From Artemia franciscana (lineage: Eukaryota; Arthropoda; Branchiopoda; Anostraca; Artemiidae), in contig NC_088867.1 in the NCBI RefSeq assembly GCF_032884065.1, forward strand, positions 53,157,929-53,221,928: 64,000 bases of DNA, in the 5' to 3' direction. The translations under genes and the position numbers were made by a program. The notes under the pieces are model-generated. The model made no database searches and was not told the DNA's origin. It saw nothing but the letters and a program-made list of their open reading frames with translations. Every line of letters starts with the position of its first letter. The stretch's first letter is position 1. Positions 20,217-32,660 of the stretch are shown here, piece by piece.

Positions 20217-23130
20217 TGATGCTCCAGTGATGAAAAACAAAATCGTTTGGTGCAGGTTGTGGTTGTTGATCTTCTGCAGATTCCCAATTGTAAAGGAACT
20301 CCTGGCAGAGCCATAACTTATCAAGGTGAGACTTGAATGTGTTGGTTGAAGTTGCAGAAAGTATTTCCTCAGACAGTTGATTCCACATATTGACGACTCT
20401 TTGGCTGAAGAAATGACTTTTATGTTTACTGGTGGAATGCTGCATGGGGAGCTTCATTGAATGTCCTCTAGTACCAGAATGCAAGGGCTGTGCAAAGAGA
20501 CCAGGAAGGATGTTTTTAGAAAGGATTTTTTTTTGTTAAAATCATATCTCCCATTTTTCTTCGGTATGTCAGTGTTGGTAGCTTCAAACGACGTAGTCTT
20601 TCTTCATACGGAAATTTATTGATGCTGATAACCATCTTAGTGGCACAATGCTGGACATCCTCAAGCAACCTCTTATCTTTTTAGAAAAAACGGGCTTCCA
20701 ATGACACTCCGACCTCCAGACGCGGTTGTACAACCGCCTAAAATAACTTCATAAAACTCTTGGGTGTCAGCTGGAGATGGTTCTTTTTATGATACCATGG
20801 GATTTATTTGCAGAAGATGAAACAGACTTAGCATGGATGCTAAACTTCAATTGGTGATAAACAATAACACTAAGATCTCTTTCATCAGAAACAGCAGAAA
20901 TGAAGTCGTCTTGAAGGAAATACTTATGATGCATGTTGTGTTTGCCAAAATGGAAGACATGACATTCGTCAACATTAAAAGCAAGCAGCCACATGATAGC
21001 CCGTCTTCCTAGAGTGTCAAAATCTGTTTGAATTTATTGCTGGTCAGAGGGAGTAGCTGCTTCTCCAACTAGTTTTGAGCCATCAGCATAAAGGATAATT
21101 AGATTTGAAAGAAGGGTGGGTAGATCATTGGCATAGAAGTTGAAAAGTGTTGGTCCAAGAATGATGCCCTGGGGCACGCCACTTAATACAGTTGTGGGAG
21201 AAGAGAAATGAGGAGTTCCTTTTGAATCAAAAACTCTGACAATCAGTGATCTTTCAGAGAGGAAGACCAGAATCCACTGTACAACACCTTCATTGACACT
21301 TGCAGCCTTCAGTTTGATCATGAAGAATTCATGACGAACCTTGTCAAATGCTTTGAAAACATCAGGAAGAATCATGTTGACAGAAAGGCCCTTATCATGC
21401 AGTGTAATCACTAATTCATATGTTTGGATGAGGTTAGTATCCACAGATCTACCAGACCTGAATCCATGTTGTGATGTGGAGAAGATGTTATTGACCTCAA
21501 GATGTTCAATTGGAGGTTTGTTAACATGTCCCTCAAGCACCTTAACAACTGCAGAAGTGACTCTTATAGCACAGTAATTTTGTGCAGTCTCTTCGTCCCT
21601 TATTATGGATTGGGATTATATAAGATGTTTTCCAATCATGTGGTAGTTCTCCATTTTGAAGAGATAACCGGAGCAACATGCACATGGGGTAACTAAGAGC
21701 TTTTCAACACTCCTTAAGAAGACGTGGATGAACACTGTCTGGTCCTTTTGACTTATTTACATCAAGCTTACCAAGGCTATTGGAAACCACTACTTCACTT
21801 ACTGGCAGATCAGGCACGGGAAAAGGCACTTTATGTGATGGAGAATCTGGTGAGGAGGTACCAGAATTTTGGGGTGAAGGCAGGAGCAAATTGTGCATTT
21901 AGAAGGTCAGCCTAATCTATTGGAGATGAGTGTAGTACACTGTGGTCAAAAAGATCAGGAATAGCATGATGATTTGGGTTTTTAGCAGAGACATGTCACC
22001 AGAAAGACTTTAGGTTTAACTTGATGTCAGAAGCTAATTTTTTCTTATAAGCAGATTTCAATTTTTTGACATAATCTGTTACACATTTCTGTGTTGCCTT
22101 GTAAATAGACAGAGTCTCCTGGTTCCTCTTCTTCATATACTGTTTCCAAGCACTAGGTTTCTAGTTGATCACCTTCTTAACTTTCCTCAGTGAGAAAGGG
22201 CAGTGTTTTAGGTTGTTTTCTAAAAATAACCCTGGAGTGTTTCTTTTCAAGAGCAAGGAGAGTTTTTTTTTATCACTGATGAGAGTTTATCACTGGTGAT
22301 AAGCATTGACCAGTTTGCTGATGTAAGTTCCTGCTGTGTTGCTCTATAGTTGGTGAAAGTCTGAGGGCAACTATTTAGGGACAGCGCAGACAGAATAACT
22401 AGGTGGTTGCTACTAGCAATTGGAAGTAAATAATCATTTCGAAAGAGGGAATCAGGGTAATGCAATATGATGAGGTCTAACAGCAAGGGATTCTGATTAG
22501 CTCTATGATGTGTATGCTTATAAATAGTCTGATGAGGCATTTGATAGCCAAGATAAAAAAGACGAGTCTCTACTATTAGACAAAGAACGTCCATTTTCTT
22601 CAACCCCCTCAATTACAGGAAAATTAAAATCTCCAGTGATTATTAACTCAGACAAGCTAGGAAGGGATATTGAAAATGCCATTTTATCAAAGTTAGTTTT
22701 GAGGGCCAATTCACAATCTTCAAGGGAATGAGCACTTGGACTTCAATAGACACACATAAGACACTATTTTTTATTAGCAATATAGATATCAAGCCATACA
22801 CTTTCAATCAAAGATATATCAAGCATACAAGGATTTCCAACACTAACCTGGATACTGTCTCTTACATAAACACCAACTCCTCTTCAACAATTTGGGTGCT
22901 CAAAGTTGCTAAATAGCTGATATCCCAAGATCTGTAGTGATGTTTCAGTTACTGCAAATAAACTATGTTTTGGTAACAGTTCAACCAAACCCACAACATC
23001 TGCTGCTTCTTCCTTAAGAAGCACTTTGGATTCAATAAGCTTATTTTTCAGACAGTCAACATTGCTTGAAAGAACACAGAAGTATTTCGACAAGAGGACA
23101 CCAGACTTGGGAAATTTGGCCACTGAGACT
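20200..23130 (-). pseudogene. near full-length LINE (family beta), endonuclease and RT
   Basis: Minus strand, about 2.9 kb, many breaks. In 5'-3' order: endonuclease start (23123-22890, CVLSSNVDCLKNKLIESK), LIITGDFNFP (near 22640), later endonuclease (22610-22250), a pre-RT linker (21898-21704, LGKLDVNKSKGPDSVHPRLL), RT (21540-21034) with QHGFRSGRSVDTNL, DVFKAFDKVRHE, VLSGVPQGIILGP and a damaged motif C (YADG in place of YADD), then the C-terminal tail (20994-20767, 20484-20200) with FFSQRVVNMWNQLSEEI. It is a typical Jockey/CR1-style non-LTR retrotransposon, but the clade is not certain. It is inactive through frameshifts and the active-site change. Confidence 0.85.
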
Positions 23131-23149
23131 CAGAGGTAACTTTAGATAT

Positions 23150-23530
23150 GGCACTTGCAAAACTTGAATCTGCTTAACTCTGACAGCCATTATCACTCTA
23201 CTCGTCAGCATGATTATAAATTATATCCCCCAAAACCACTGAAAAAAATTGGTCAATTATCTTTTGTTAGTAGAGTTGCCGGACCATGGAATGGTTTGCC
23301 TTTGGAGGTTGTTGAGGCAGAGAGTGTTAGAAATTTTAAGAGTGCATTAGTAAATATGCCTTTTTATTTAGACGCTTTTGTTGTGTAGTGTCGTTTTATT
23401 TAGAAGTTTTTGCTGTTTAATTTGTTGTTGCCAATTTACTTTAGATTAGTATTATGATTTTGTGTTTTTGTGTTTTTGCAACAAGCATTAATGCTTAACG
23501 CTATTGTAATAATCAATAAATAAATAAATA
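23150..23530 (+). pseudogene. LINE 3' end (family gamma)
   Basis: The plus-strand frame 23155-23388 gives HYHSTRQHDYKLYPP, then FVSRVAGPWNGLPLEVVEAE and VRNFKSAL. This is the conserved C-terminal tail after the RT in many non-LTR elements. A short 3' UTR ends in (AATA)n at 23513-23530, a typical LINE tail. It is 5' truncated and lies head-to-head against the family beta element. Confidence 0.75.
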
Positions 23531-23534
23531 AATA

Positions 23535-23720
23535 TAAATGACGACCGGGACACTCAAAGAAAAATTACAAACTGGGACACCAGTACACATATGACAACTG
23601 GGACACCAGTACACAAATGACAACTGGGACACAGGGAATATAAATGACGACTGGGACACAGGGACACAACTACAACGGGGGGCACAGGGGGATATATAAA
23701 TGACAACGGGGACACAGGGA
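23535..23720. repeat. degenerate minisatellite (GACAACTGGGACAC-type)
   Basis: Imperfect tandem copies of 'AAATGACAACTGGGACACAG' and variants, spaced irregularly at about 20-35 bp. A further 'GTGGGACACAGGG' lies beyond the TA tract at about 23998. It directly precedes the helicase fragment and may be part of that element. Confidence 0.7.
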
Positions 23721-23721
23721 A

Positions 23722-23920
23722 TGTTTGATTAGCAATCACCATCAACAAAGCTCAAGGGCAATCATTAGAATAATGAGGTATAGATCTGAACACGGATTTT
23801 TTTCTGATGGACAATTATATGTTGCATGTTCAAGAGTCAGTAAACCTGACAATTTATTTATATGCACAGACAATGAGACAGCAAAGAATGTTGTATATTC
23901 GCAAGTTTTATGTAGTTAAA
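23722..23920 (+). pseudogene. Helitron/PIF1-type helicase C-terminal fragment
   Basis: Two frames: LAITINKAQGQSLE (helicase motif V region, 23728-23770), then after a frameshift GQLYVACSRVSKPDNLFI (motif VI region) and NVVYSQVL to a TAG at about 23917. This pairing is diagnostic of the superfamily 1B helicases of Helitron transposons and their PIF1 relatives. These helicases unwind DNA during rolling-circle movement. Only the last 65 or so codons remain. It is probably a Helitron and not host PIF1, because of the setting and the C-terminus. Confidence 0.75.
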
Positions 23921-23922
23921 AA

Positions 23923-23923
23923 C

Positions 23924-23990
<67 letters not shown>
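23923..23990. repeat. (TA)n microsatellite
   Basis: About 65 bp of alternating TA, immediately after the helicase stop codon. Confidence 0.95.
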
Positions 23991-23991
<1 letters not shown>

Positions 23992-23999
23992 TCACAGGT

Positions 24000-24665
24000 G
24001 GGACACAGGGAAAAAAATTTCCTAAACATTGACCAGCCAAGTAGGATACTATCACACCTACGAAATATATCTCAATGAAGATTACCAGAGGCCCATCAAC
24101 AAAAAAAAAAACAAATTTATCTTCTTACCCTAATATGTACCACTCCAAAATCTTTTCTTGAATCCCTTGTGGCTCAAATGGTCTAAACCTGCAGGCTTTC
24201 TCCTATCACATCTCAAATTTCACTGGTCTACCCCCTTTGTCTCTCTTTGCAGATATTACAATATAAGAAATGAAACAACTGACTCTTACCTATTAAATGT
24301 AATGTCCTGATGCCTATATAGCTTATCTTTCAAATTAAACTGTTAAAGTACTTAAAACAATACAAAATTCCACCATCAGTCATTAGCCTGGCTCATCTAA
24401 CCTGCACAAAGATTACTGAACTTAAAATACACGCTTTGATCATCCAGTTCCTGAAACCAAAAGAACTACCGCAAGACTTTCAACAATCAAAACTGAGCCA
24501 TCTCATGACAGACAAATAACAGCCACCTGCAACAAATCTCATCAAACAAAACAAAAGGAAAATGGCTGAATAGTCTCAACTGGAAAGCCTCTTTTTTTCC
24601 TAATAAAAGAAGAAGAAGAAAACACTATAAAACAAAAGAGTTTACAATTCCCCTCAGAAAGGAAA
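24000..24665. other. unassigned sequence
   Basis: No recognised gene. A/T-rich with polypurine patches near 24600. Confidence 0.4.
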
Positions 24666-24669
24666 GTGA

Positions 24670-25840
24670 CACATATAACACAAATTGTCAAGGAAGGTAA
24701 TCACCTTTCCTTTCAAAAGCAGTTCTCTGCAAATGCTGAGAACTGCCACCCAAATCTAATATCAACTGATGTCAAGACGCTATATCAAATTGTAAATCCT
24801 TGTTTCTCAGCCATTCTCCTAAACAATATTTTCTATCCTAACCAGAATAGTTTCAAGTCCTGAGAACTGGGTGAGACTAATGTTCTTGAGACATATAACA
24901 GAGCTACCAGCTATCTTGACAACAGTATCCCAGTAAACTTAATTCTTCTAGATGTATCTAAGGCTTTTGACAAAGTACCTCATAAACAGCAAAAATTGAA
25001 ACTTTTAGCAACAGGTATCTACACAGATGTTGTTGAGCAGACAATAAATTTTCATTAAACCACATGCAGCAAGTTATCTTCACCTATAATGGTGTAGGTT
25101 TTTTTAAGTTGAAGTAAGGGGATTGGTGGTGTGCCACAGGGTCTAGTAGTGGGGCCAAATTTATTCCTCATTTACAAAAATGACATGATGAAAGAATGAG
25201 CAAAAAATATAACTCTTTACATTGACAAACAAATTTTTTTGAGCTTGCTAGTTCAAGTATGCAGTCAGACCTACCCAAAATTCAAGGCTGGTCATTGTAA
25301 TCTAAAATATCAAAGTGTAGTGTCCTCCATTTTGGTAACCATAATCACTATCACCTATAAAACCTGTTTAACTCTATATCAGACTCGAAAATACTGCTGG
25401 AAACCAGCTCGAGTGAAAGACACCTACGAGTAAAATATTATTAAAATTCTATGAGCAATGGCAAAGTGTGGCATCCAAGGCTAATTCTAGCCTTTGTCTA
25501 ATTAAATTTGCTATTTCAAGCCATTCATAGGTGTTCATAAGGCTCTACAAAGCAATTTTGAGGCCAACTTTGGGCTTTGGTGCTTTTCTTACCCCTCTAC
25601 TGTTCAAGCATGAAACAATATTGATTGAAGGGGTTCAGAGATATGTAACCATGCATATAACTGGTCTCCAAAACTTAAAATAAAGTAATGAATAGAAAAA
25701 CTGGAATTCTAACTCTTGTGTTCTAATGCCACTTTAGCTACATGGTGGTGACCCAAAAAGATCTTACCCAGCCCAGTAAAATCTTTTTAGAGCAAATATT
25801 TCAGCCCCACAAACAAAAGGACATTACAAAAAAAAAATAC
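24670..25840 (+). pseudogene. LINE RT fragment (family delta)
   Basis: Plus-strand pieces: NLILLDVSKAFDKVPHK (RT motif A, about 24936-24990), GGVPQGLVVGPNLFLIYKND (motif B, about 25120-25180) and a degraded YADD region (LYIDKQ). Then blocks resembling CSVLHFGNHN and KNLKYNERIEKLE-type tail in mixed frames up to about 25840. Heavily mutated and truncated at both ends. Confidence 0.65.
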
Positions 25841-25859
25841 AAAAAGATTTTGAATACCA

Positions 25860-27420
25860 GGATATGCAAAATGTGGCAAATTTGCAGTTGGGTATATAAT
25901 TTAGCTAGGATGAAATTGAAAAAAACCATTTGATGTATTTTTTATGCATATCCTAAAGGTATTGAAAAGTGGTTAAATACATATTACTATTGGTCAATGT
26001 TTCTATTACCTGAACAATTGTTTAGGGTCATGAAACTACTGTTAATAGATGCAGTTTGACTTTTTGAACATCTTCTCTCTTGCAAAACTACCATAAACTC
26101 ACTGTTATGGAGTTATAACATATTTGCACATTAGAGGAGAGGGGGTAAAGCATAGCATATATTTAATACAGCAATGGTTAGTTTATGTATTTAATATATG
26201 CTGTGCTTTAACCCCACCCTCCTGATGAGTAAATATATAGCCCAAAGCTGTTTCTAAATTATTATAGATTTGCAATTTCAAATATCCAATCAACAAAAAC
26301 AGAAATGATTGTAATTCTATATGTATAAATACAGGATATTTGGGCTGGAATAACTCCATAACAGTGAGTTTGCATTGGTTTTGCAAGAGAGAAAGGATGC
26401 TCTAAAAGTCAAAATGAATCTATTAACAATAAGCTTGACTTTGAAATAACCTTGAGTTTGGCTTGACTTTGGCCTTTCCCCAAAACAAATTGGACACAAT
26501 AGCCCTTGAAAGTGGCCAAAGGAGAGTAACCAAACTGGTCCATGGCTTAAATAATGCCCCTTACCAGGATCACCAAAGGTCTCTGAGACTTCTAACCCTT
26601 GTGTATTGAAGATATAGAGGAAATGTGATCACAGTACACAAAATTTTTAAATCTGGTCACCTGAACCAGATCTTCACACCCTACCTGCCTAACAGTTCAA
26701 GAGGTCATAGTCTGAAGCTTCACCTGCCTGGATGTTGGAGAAGGGAACAACATGGCTTCTTTTTCATTTGGGTGGTCCCCTCTGAAATAGCCTATCCAAG
26801 TCTACCATCCAAACTGAGACTCCCCACTCCTTCAAGGCTAGAGTCAACAGGGAATGGGAGAGGGCTGAGTGGAGGCTGGACTGGGAAGCTAAGCCAACAT
26901 AATCACATCACTCACCACCAACAAGAACCTACAGAAGGATCTACCACCTTATCTTGCTGGCAAATGTGATTTAAGGTAATAGTTTCATGACCCTAAGAAA
27001 TTGTTCAGGTGATAGGAAGATTGAACTTACCATTTTATAGATAAGCTGTTCAAGAGTAGTAGCCTATATTCTCAAAGCACTTATAAAAATTTTAGCATTA
27101 TTTATTAGGCCACCCAAATATAAAGTGTTTTCCTACAATTTCAATTCAACTCAGGGTACATATTTGCAAATTAGAGGGGGGGGGGGGTAAATTTCATGGT
27201 AAATTTGGATGGGCTATGCTTTCTTTATGCTCTTTCATAATTTGTAGAAAATACCTTTGGAGCCCTTTTAAGAGCTGAAGATGCAAATAGCCTCAGAAGC
27301 ATTTGTTGAATTGTGAAAGAGTATAAAAGAGGCATCAAATGACATTTTTACTTTCATCCTAGCTAAATTATATAGCCAACTGCAAACTTATCCAAAAGTT
27401 TTTTACTGAAAACTGATTGA
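25860..27420. repeat. nested inverted repeats (foldback complex)
   Basis: An outer pair shares, in inverse orientation, TATATAATTTAGCTAGGATGA (about 25890; reverse at about 27360) and CCTGAACAATTGTTTAGGGTC (about 26010; reverse at about 26995). An inner foldback is centred at about 26180: about 26034-26165 is inverted at about 26195-26440, including ACTCACTGTTATGGAGTTAT and the GGGGGTAAAGCATAGC / GCTGTGCTTTAACCCC pair. A LINE fragment lies between the arms. Similar 'TATTTGCA(C/A)ATTAGAGG' edges recur at 27166, 47090-47320 and 49227. Confidence 0.7.
26490..26960 (+). pseudogene. LINE C-terminal fragment
   Basis: ALESGQRRVTKLVHGLNNAP, SLRLLTLVY, VITVHKIFKSG and SSRGHSLKLHLPGCWRR follow the order of the post-RT tail in Jockey/CR1-like elements, with a shifted-frame equivalent of the FFSxRVVxxWNSLP motif. 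It is non-functional and lies inside the inverted-repeat complex. Confidence 0.6.
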
Positions 27421-27429
27421 ACTTAGAAA

Positions 27430-28265
27430 TGGATTCAGAGAAAATATAGTACTTAATTGTTCTATACATTCAACTCAAAATTAGGTGCAGAATGGAACAA
27501 TTAACAATGGAAGTGAGTGAGATAGGCTACCGTAACTAATCATCAACATAGAGGTGAACAGATTCAGCACAGACGTGCTGAAATTTGTACAAAATATTTG
27601 CTTTTTTGATCATGTATCCCTTGCTTAGAATATACTTTGGGAAACAAGACTTACCTCGCAAATAAAATTTGAAATTTTTTTTTTTACAAGTTTGTGTTTT
27701 TCATCCGGGATTTTCGGAAGCCGAAATATTCTACCAGCCAAACAATCGCTAAACTGCACGCTAAAACCAATGTTGTTTGAAGACTCCAAATTTGAATTTA
27801 CCAACATTACTGGCTCCGAAATTCTTTAATCCTTTGGTGCCTGAAGTTCCCCCAAGAAAAAAGAAATTTTAGGACTCTTCGTTATCAAAACTATAACCTA
27901 CAAACCAACCCCTTGAGGGCACTATTATTTTGAATTAAAATCAAGTTGGTGAACCGTGAAGAGCCAAGACAAATTGCAGAAAAAAAAATCCAAGATAAAT
28001 AATCTGAGTGAGACGCAAAGCTGACGACCAATGATCTCTATTTCCGATGTATTTCTCATTTTACGATCGTGCACCTTTTGGATGAGGTAATCACGTTTGA
28101 AATGAGTACTTTTAGCCTTCTTAGATTTTATTGAAAGATGAGCATTATTTTTTTAATGAAATCATACTAATAATTCCCGGAGTTGATGTTTCTGAGGCCC
28201 AACAGAGAGGAAAAACTAAAAGTTCAAATAGTGAGTCGTTTGCATTGACAACGTGAAAATCAAAG
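27430..28265. other. unassigned sequence
   Basis: No recognised gene or repeat. AT-rich. Confidence 0.4.
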
Positions 28266-28269
28266 GCAA

Positions 28270-31160
28270 CGCTATAGTGGGTCTGGCCCGAGCTTAATTG
28301 ATTATATTTTATGTAATTTATCTCTCTGGCCCCAGGTGATGGACCTCAGGGTCCTAGAGTTGGTCGGTTCTGACCATTTGTCAGTGAGTCTTCAGCTGAG
28401 AGGGTGTATTCGACTGTCTGAAAGGGTAAAAGAACGGTATAAGCGTGAGGTAAGAATACGAAAACCAGTTTGGATAGTCAAGGAGAAAGAAGAATTGGTT
28501 AAAAAGAAACTAGAAAGTGAGGAATTTCAAAATGATTGCCACTCGATTTTGAATTTTTCAGAACCAGCTGAAATGGTTCAAGCGGTTTCGGTAATTATAG
28601 ATAGAATCTATGAGAGCATCAGGCCTTTAGTGCAGGATAGAAGACGGACGGCCAAAAAAGATAAGGGTTTTTTCGATGAGGAATGTAGGCAGAAAAGGGA
28701 AGAGGTAATTAGGAGTTTTAGGCTACTTAAAGCAACGGAGCCATCGGATAAGGAATTAAACTTCTGCAGGCTATCTGAATATAGGAAAGTAAGGTCAGAT
28801 TATAATAGGGTTAAAAGACTTAAAAAGAGAGAGAGGCAGAAGGAGATTAATGAGGAAATTAAGAGAGCTTACAGTGTGAAAAACCCTAGAGAGTTTTGAT
28901 CGGTAGTTAAATGTTCAATCCAAGGCCTGGGAATAAGAGGAGATGTCCCGCCAGTTGAGATGTGGCCAGATTATTTTGAAAAGAGGGAGTCTGAACATGT
29001 CAGGAAGAATGATTTGAATGGGTCAAATGATAGTGAGTTAGGGAGGGTGAATTACCCTTTAAGGAAGAATGATTACGATTTAATTAGGCCTGTATCTGAA
29101 GAAGAAATTTGGGATCAGTTGAAAAAGATGAAGGGTAACTCGTGTCCAGGAATAGATGGTATATCTACAAAGGTTCTGAGGTTGGGAAGGACAACTATAA
29201 TGCCTATGTTGGCCTTGATTTTCTCGTTTGTAGTGGAGAAAGCTTATTGGCCTCACTCGTGGGACATTTCGGTAGCAGTGCCTCTTTTTAAGAAAGGCAA
29301 TAAAATATTACATGAAAATTTTAGGTCTGTCTTTATGGGGAATGTGATAAGTAAACTATTTTGTGAGGTTTTGGAATATAGGCTAAAAAAGGAATCTCTT
29401 TGGAAAAAGAGATTGGTTAGATAAAGAGGAGATACTGAGTCCGGTACAAGCGGGATTCAGATCAACGTTCAGCACTGTTAACCATATTCTTACTTTGGAA
29501 ATATTGAGACGAAAATCTGCTAGAGGGAAAATGGTCGGCTATTCGTAGCGTTTTTATACCTGAGAAGTGCTTTTGACTCGGTAAACAGGAGGCTGTTAAT
29601 TGAAAGCCTGTTAGAAATAGGCTTGCCGTTTTGTTTTGTAGCGATAATAGCAGCTATGTATCGGAGGGTGAAGTTTGTTGTAAAGGTGATGAGGAAATTT
29701 TCTAGACTGGTTACGTCTTATTTGGGTGTGAAACAAGGATGTACTTTATCCCCCAAGCTTTTATCCTCGTTTGTTAATGATTTAGACAGTTTTATGAAAA
29801 ATAATGGAGCCCCATTTGTATCTTTGGATTGGTTCAGGCTATCATGTATGTTATTTGCGGATGATATAGTAGTCGTGGCGGATAGTAGGGAGAATCTTCA
29901 GAAGCAATTAGATTTAATAAAAGATTACTTAGAAAAGAAGGATTTGGAGTTAAATGCTAAGAAGTCAGTAGCACTAGTATTTAGGAGCATAGGAGAGGTT
30001 GATTCTGAGGTTGTTTTTAATTTTGGAAGAGTGATGCTGAAGGTTAAAGAGGAGTTTTGTTTATCTCGGTGTTAAGTTTAGTGCACTAAAGGGGATGTCT
30101 AGGCATGTGGAAGATTGTAATTTAAGGGGTAAAAGGTTAACAAATATGCTGTTGAGAAGTAATCTAGGTCAGCTAGCTGACATGAGGATTCAGAAAAGGG
30201 TGTTCCAGACAAAAGTAGTTACTAGTCTACATTGGGAGTCGGAGGTTTGGGGTTTCGCTAAAGCCGCTAAGTTAGAAGTAGTTCAACTAAGATATTTTAA
30301 GAGAATGTTAGGCTTGAAGGATTCATTTAGTTCAGTGGTATTGAAAGGAGATTTGGGGCTTTTCAATTTAAGGAGTGGTAGATTGGTTAAAATGGTGAAA
30401 TATTGTGAGAAAATAATTAGTCTACCTAGAGTTCGGCTTCTTAAGTCAGCCTATTTGGAGAGTTTGAAGGACGGTAGACGGGATTCGTGGGCAAATCAGG
30501 TCAAGAAAATAATGGACATTTCGGGTCTTTCAGAGATGTGGAATAAAGGTAAAGGACCAGTGGATGGAAGTGTTTCAGTATGGAAGGAAGTTCAGCGAAT
30601 CCTAAACGACCAAGAAATCCAAGAGTGGCAAACTCAAAAGGACCAATCGGTGTCTTTGAGGTTTTACTCCCAAGCTAAAGAGTGTTGGGGAGAGGAAGTT
30701 TATTTTAAATTTGGGTTGAGTAGGGAGGACTTGAAGAATTTGTTGTTGCTAAGAGGAGATAGTTTAGATTTAGGTATCAGAAGGAAATATTTGGGAAAGT
30801 TTAGGCAGGAGGCAGGCCCCTACTTTTGCCCTATGTGTGGCGGGGGAATGAAAATTTAGTTCATTTTGTATCCGAGTGTGAAGAGCTGTCTGAGTTGCGG
30901 AAGGAATGATTTGGACGAGTGCTGGGGAGTGAATGCTGGTTAAAGGAGCGAATGGCTGAGAGGAATGGATATGCTATTAAACAATTGTGTAAGTTTCTTC
31001 GTTTAGGGAATAAGCATAGGGAATCATGTTTGAGGAGTTAGCTTGGTAAGAGTTTATTTACGGGTGTTTCTGAATTCATAAAGTGTTTGCAAGTTTGTTT
31101 ATCTTATAGCGTTGCCTATAGTAAAACCTAGAAGGGTCCAGTATTTTATTATTATTATAA
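28270..31160 (+). pseudogene. LINE (family epsilon), 5'-truncated, nearly complete RT
   Basis: It starts inside the endonuclease (LIDYILCN, then VGSDHLSVSLQL at 28370). A charged linker follows, then an in-frame TGA (28897) at a position that is probably Trp. RT blocks: ISTKVLRLG, WDISVAVPLFKKGNK, QAGFRSTFSTVNHIL (other frame), FDSVNRRLLIESLLEIG, GVKQGCTLSP and FADDIVVVAD (about 29854). After a frameshift near 30060 the C-terminal region runs to CPMCGGG and, shifted again, NENLVHFVSECEELSELR, a zinc-finger-like tail. It ends in (TTA)n-type sequence near 31150. About five frameshifts or stops separate it from an active element. Confidence 0.88.
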
Positions 31161-31189
31161 TCCCTAATAGTTTTCCCAGAGAAAAACTT

Positions 31190-32060
31190 CATATTGAAGG
31201 GGTGGTCCTATAAATTTTGAAGGGGATCTCATTTGATTGGAAATCGGAAATTCTAGTGCCCTTTTTTAACAATCAAAACTGATCAGATGGCAACTAGTCC
31301 TATGGCTCGTATAAATTTTAGAGAGGGCTTTGATTAGAAATTGAAAGTTCTAGTTTACTTTTTAATTGTCAAATGATATCAAAGGGCAACTAGCCCCCAC
31401 CCAACGCCCTATTTTCTACAAACGCATCTGAAAACGTCTTAAGAGGGCCTTTTTGTAGGAAATAGTTCAAACGTGAAATAACAAAAACTCATTTTTCAAC
31501 ACAGATCAACACAAACAACCAGAGCCCAGGGACAAGTGTTTTAAGTTATGCCAATAGGACATATAAGGTTTTTAGGTGAAGGATGATCATTTAAACTTCA
31601 GAGGTAGTTCATTTGATTGTAAATGGGAATTGCAGTTACCTGCTTATGATTTAAGAAGGGATCAGAGTGTATTTACCCTCTTCCCCCACACAGACACGCA
31701 CACACATCCTCTTTTCCCCAAATGTATCCGATCAAAATTTGAGATTGCAAGTTTGTATGAAATAGTCCAACGGTCAGATAACAAAACCCTTGGGTAAATA
31801 TATCCCCTCCCCAGAACTGGGGAAAGGTTGTAACATATGCCCTTGGGGCATTTAAGATTTGGATAGAAGAAGTGGTCGTGTAATTCTCGAATGGAACTCA
31901 AACGATAGAAGTTAAAAGTTCTAATTCCCTTTTTGAAGAGTTAAAAGCGATCTGATGGCAATTAGAACCCCCGAACCACTTCCCCAAATGTGTCCTACCA
32001 AATCTCTTATACTCCCATTTTACTCAAAATAGACCAAATACCACGTAAAAAAAACTCCAG
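31190..32060. repeat. array of related modules of roughly 300 bp
   Basis: A pattern 'TAAACTT(Y)AGAGG...TTTGATTG...AAGTTCTAGTT..CTTTTTAA..GTC..AAA...GGCAACTAGCCCC' recurs at about 31210, 31330, 31590 and 31890 with strong divergence. The same modules recur at 39960-40570, and their core is shared with family T (CTAGT..CTTTTTAAGT..CCAAAAA..GGAGGGCAACTAG). It is probably an old relative of family T. Short frames here are not coding. Confidence 0.65.
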
Positions 32061-32489
32061 GGACAGCACAGCCCTCCAAAATATGGGGGGGGGCAAGTGC
32101 AAGGGCAATGGCAGAAAATTTTTCAGAGGGAGGGAGGCAAATACCAAAATAGCAGTGGTTGTTGGATGACAGAGAATATATCTCGAAATATCTTTTTTGA
32201 AGGAATAAGTTTGTTTCTAAATGCTTTTAGGAAAAAATTTCTCAAGTAAAACAGCAATTAGATTACGTGCAAAATGCAACAAAATGCAATAAACTTTAAA
32301 CGACAGGAATTCCTGGCAAAAGGATCAATTTATTCAATCAACAATATATTTACTTATTATGCATTGAACCTTCAAAGAAAATCAAACTCAAACCAAAATT
32401 GTGCAAAAAATTATTGCTTCCGTAGATTATAACAGATGTAGACTTGTCCTTATGCAATTTCCTACGCCTTAGAATACTTTACATAAGGA

Positions 32490-32660
32490 ATAGAGGGTAT
32501 AATTCTAATTTAGTGACTTTTGGCTATCTCGAAAAGGGGTTAGGTTAGGAAAATGAAACTTTCAGGGATGGGTCTAAAGGATAAAGTATGTCCTGGGAAG
32601 GTATTTTGAAGTACCTACCTCCACTCCCTCTCTCTCTAGAGGGTCCTGACCCTTGACAAC
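32490..32660. repeat. dispersed repeat R, copy 1
   Basis: Shares 'GGGGTTAGGTTAGGAAAATG', 'AAAGTATGTCCTGGGAAGGT' and 'TCTAGAGGGTCCTGAC' with 43695-43870 and part of 48905-49020. No coding capacity; the family is not identified. Confidence 0.8.
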
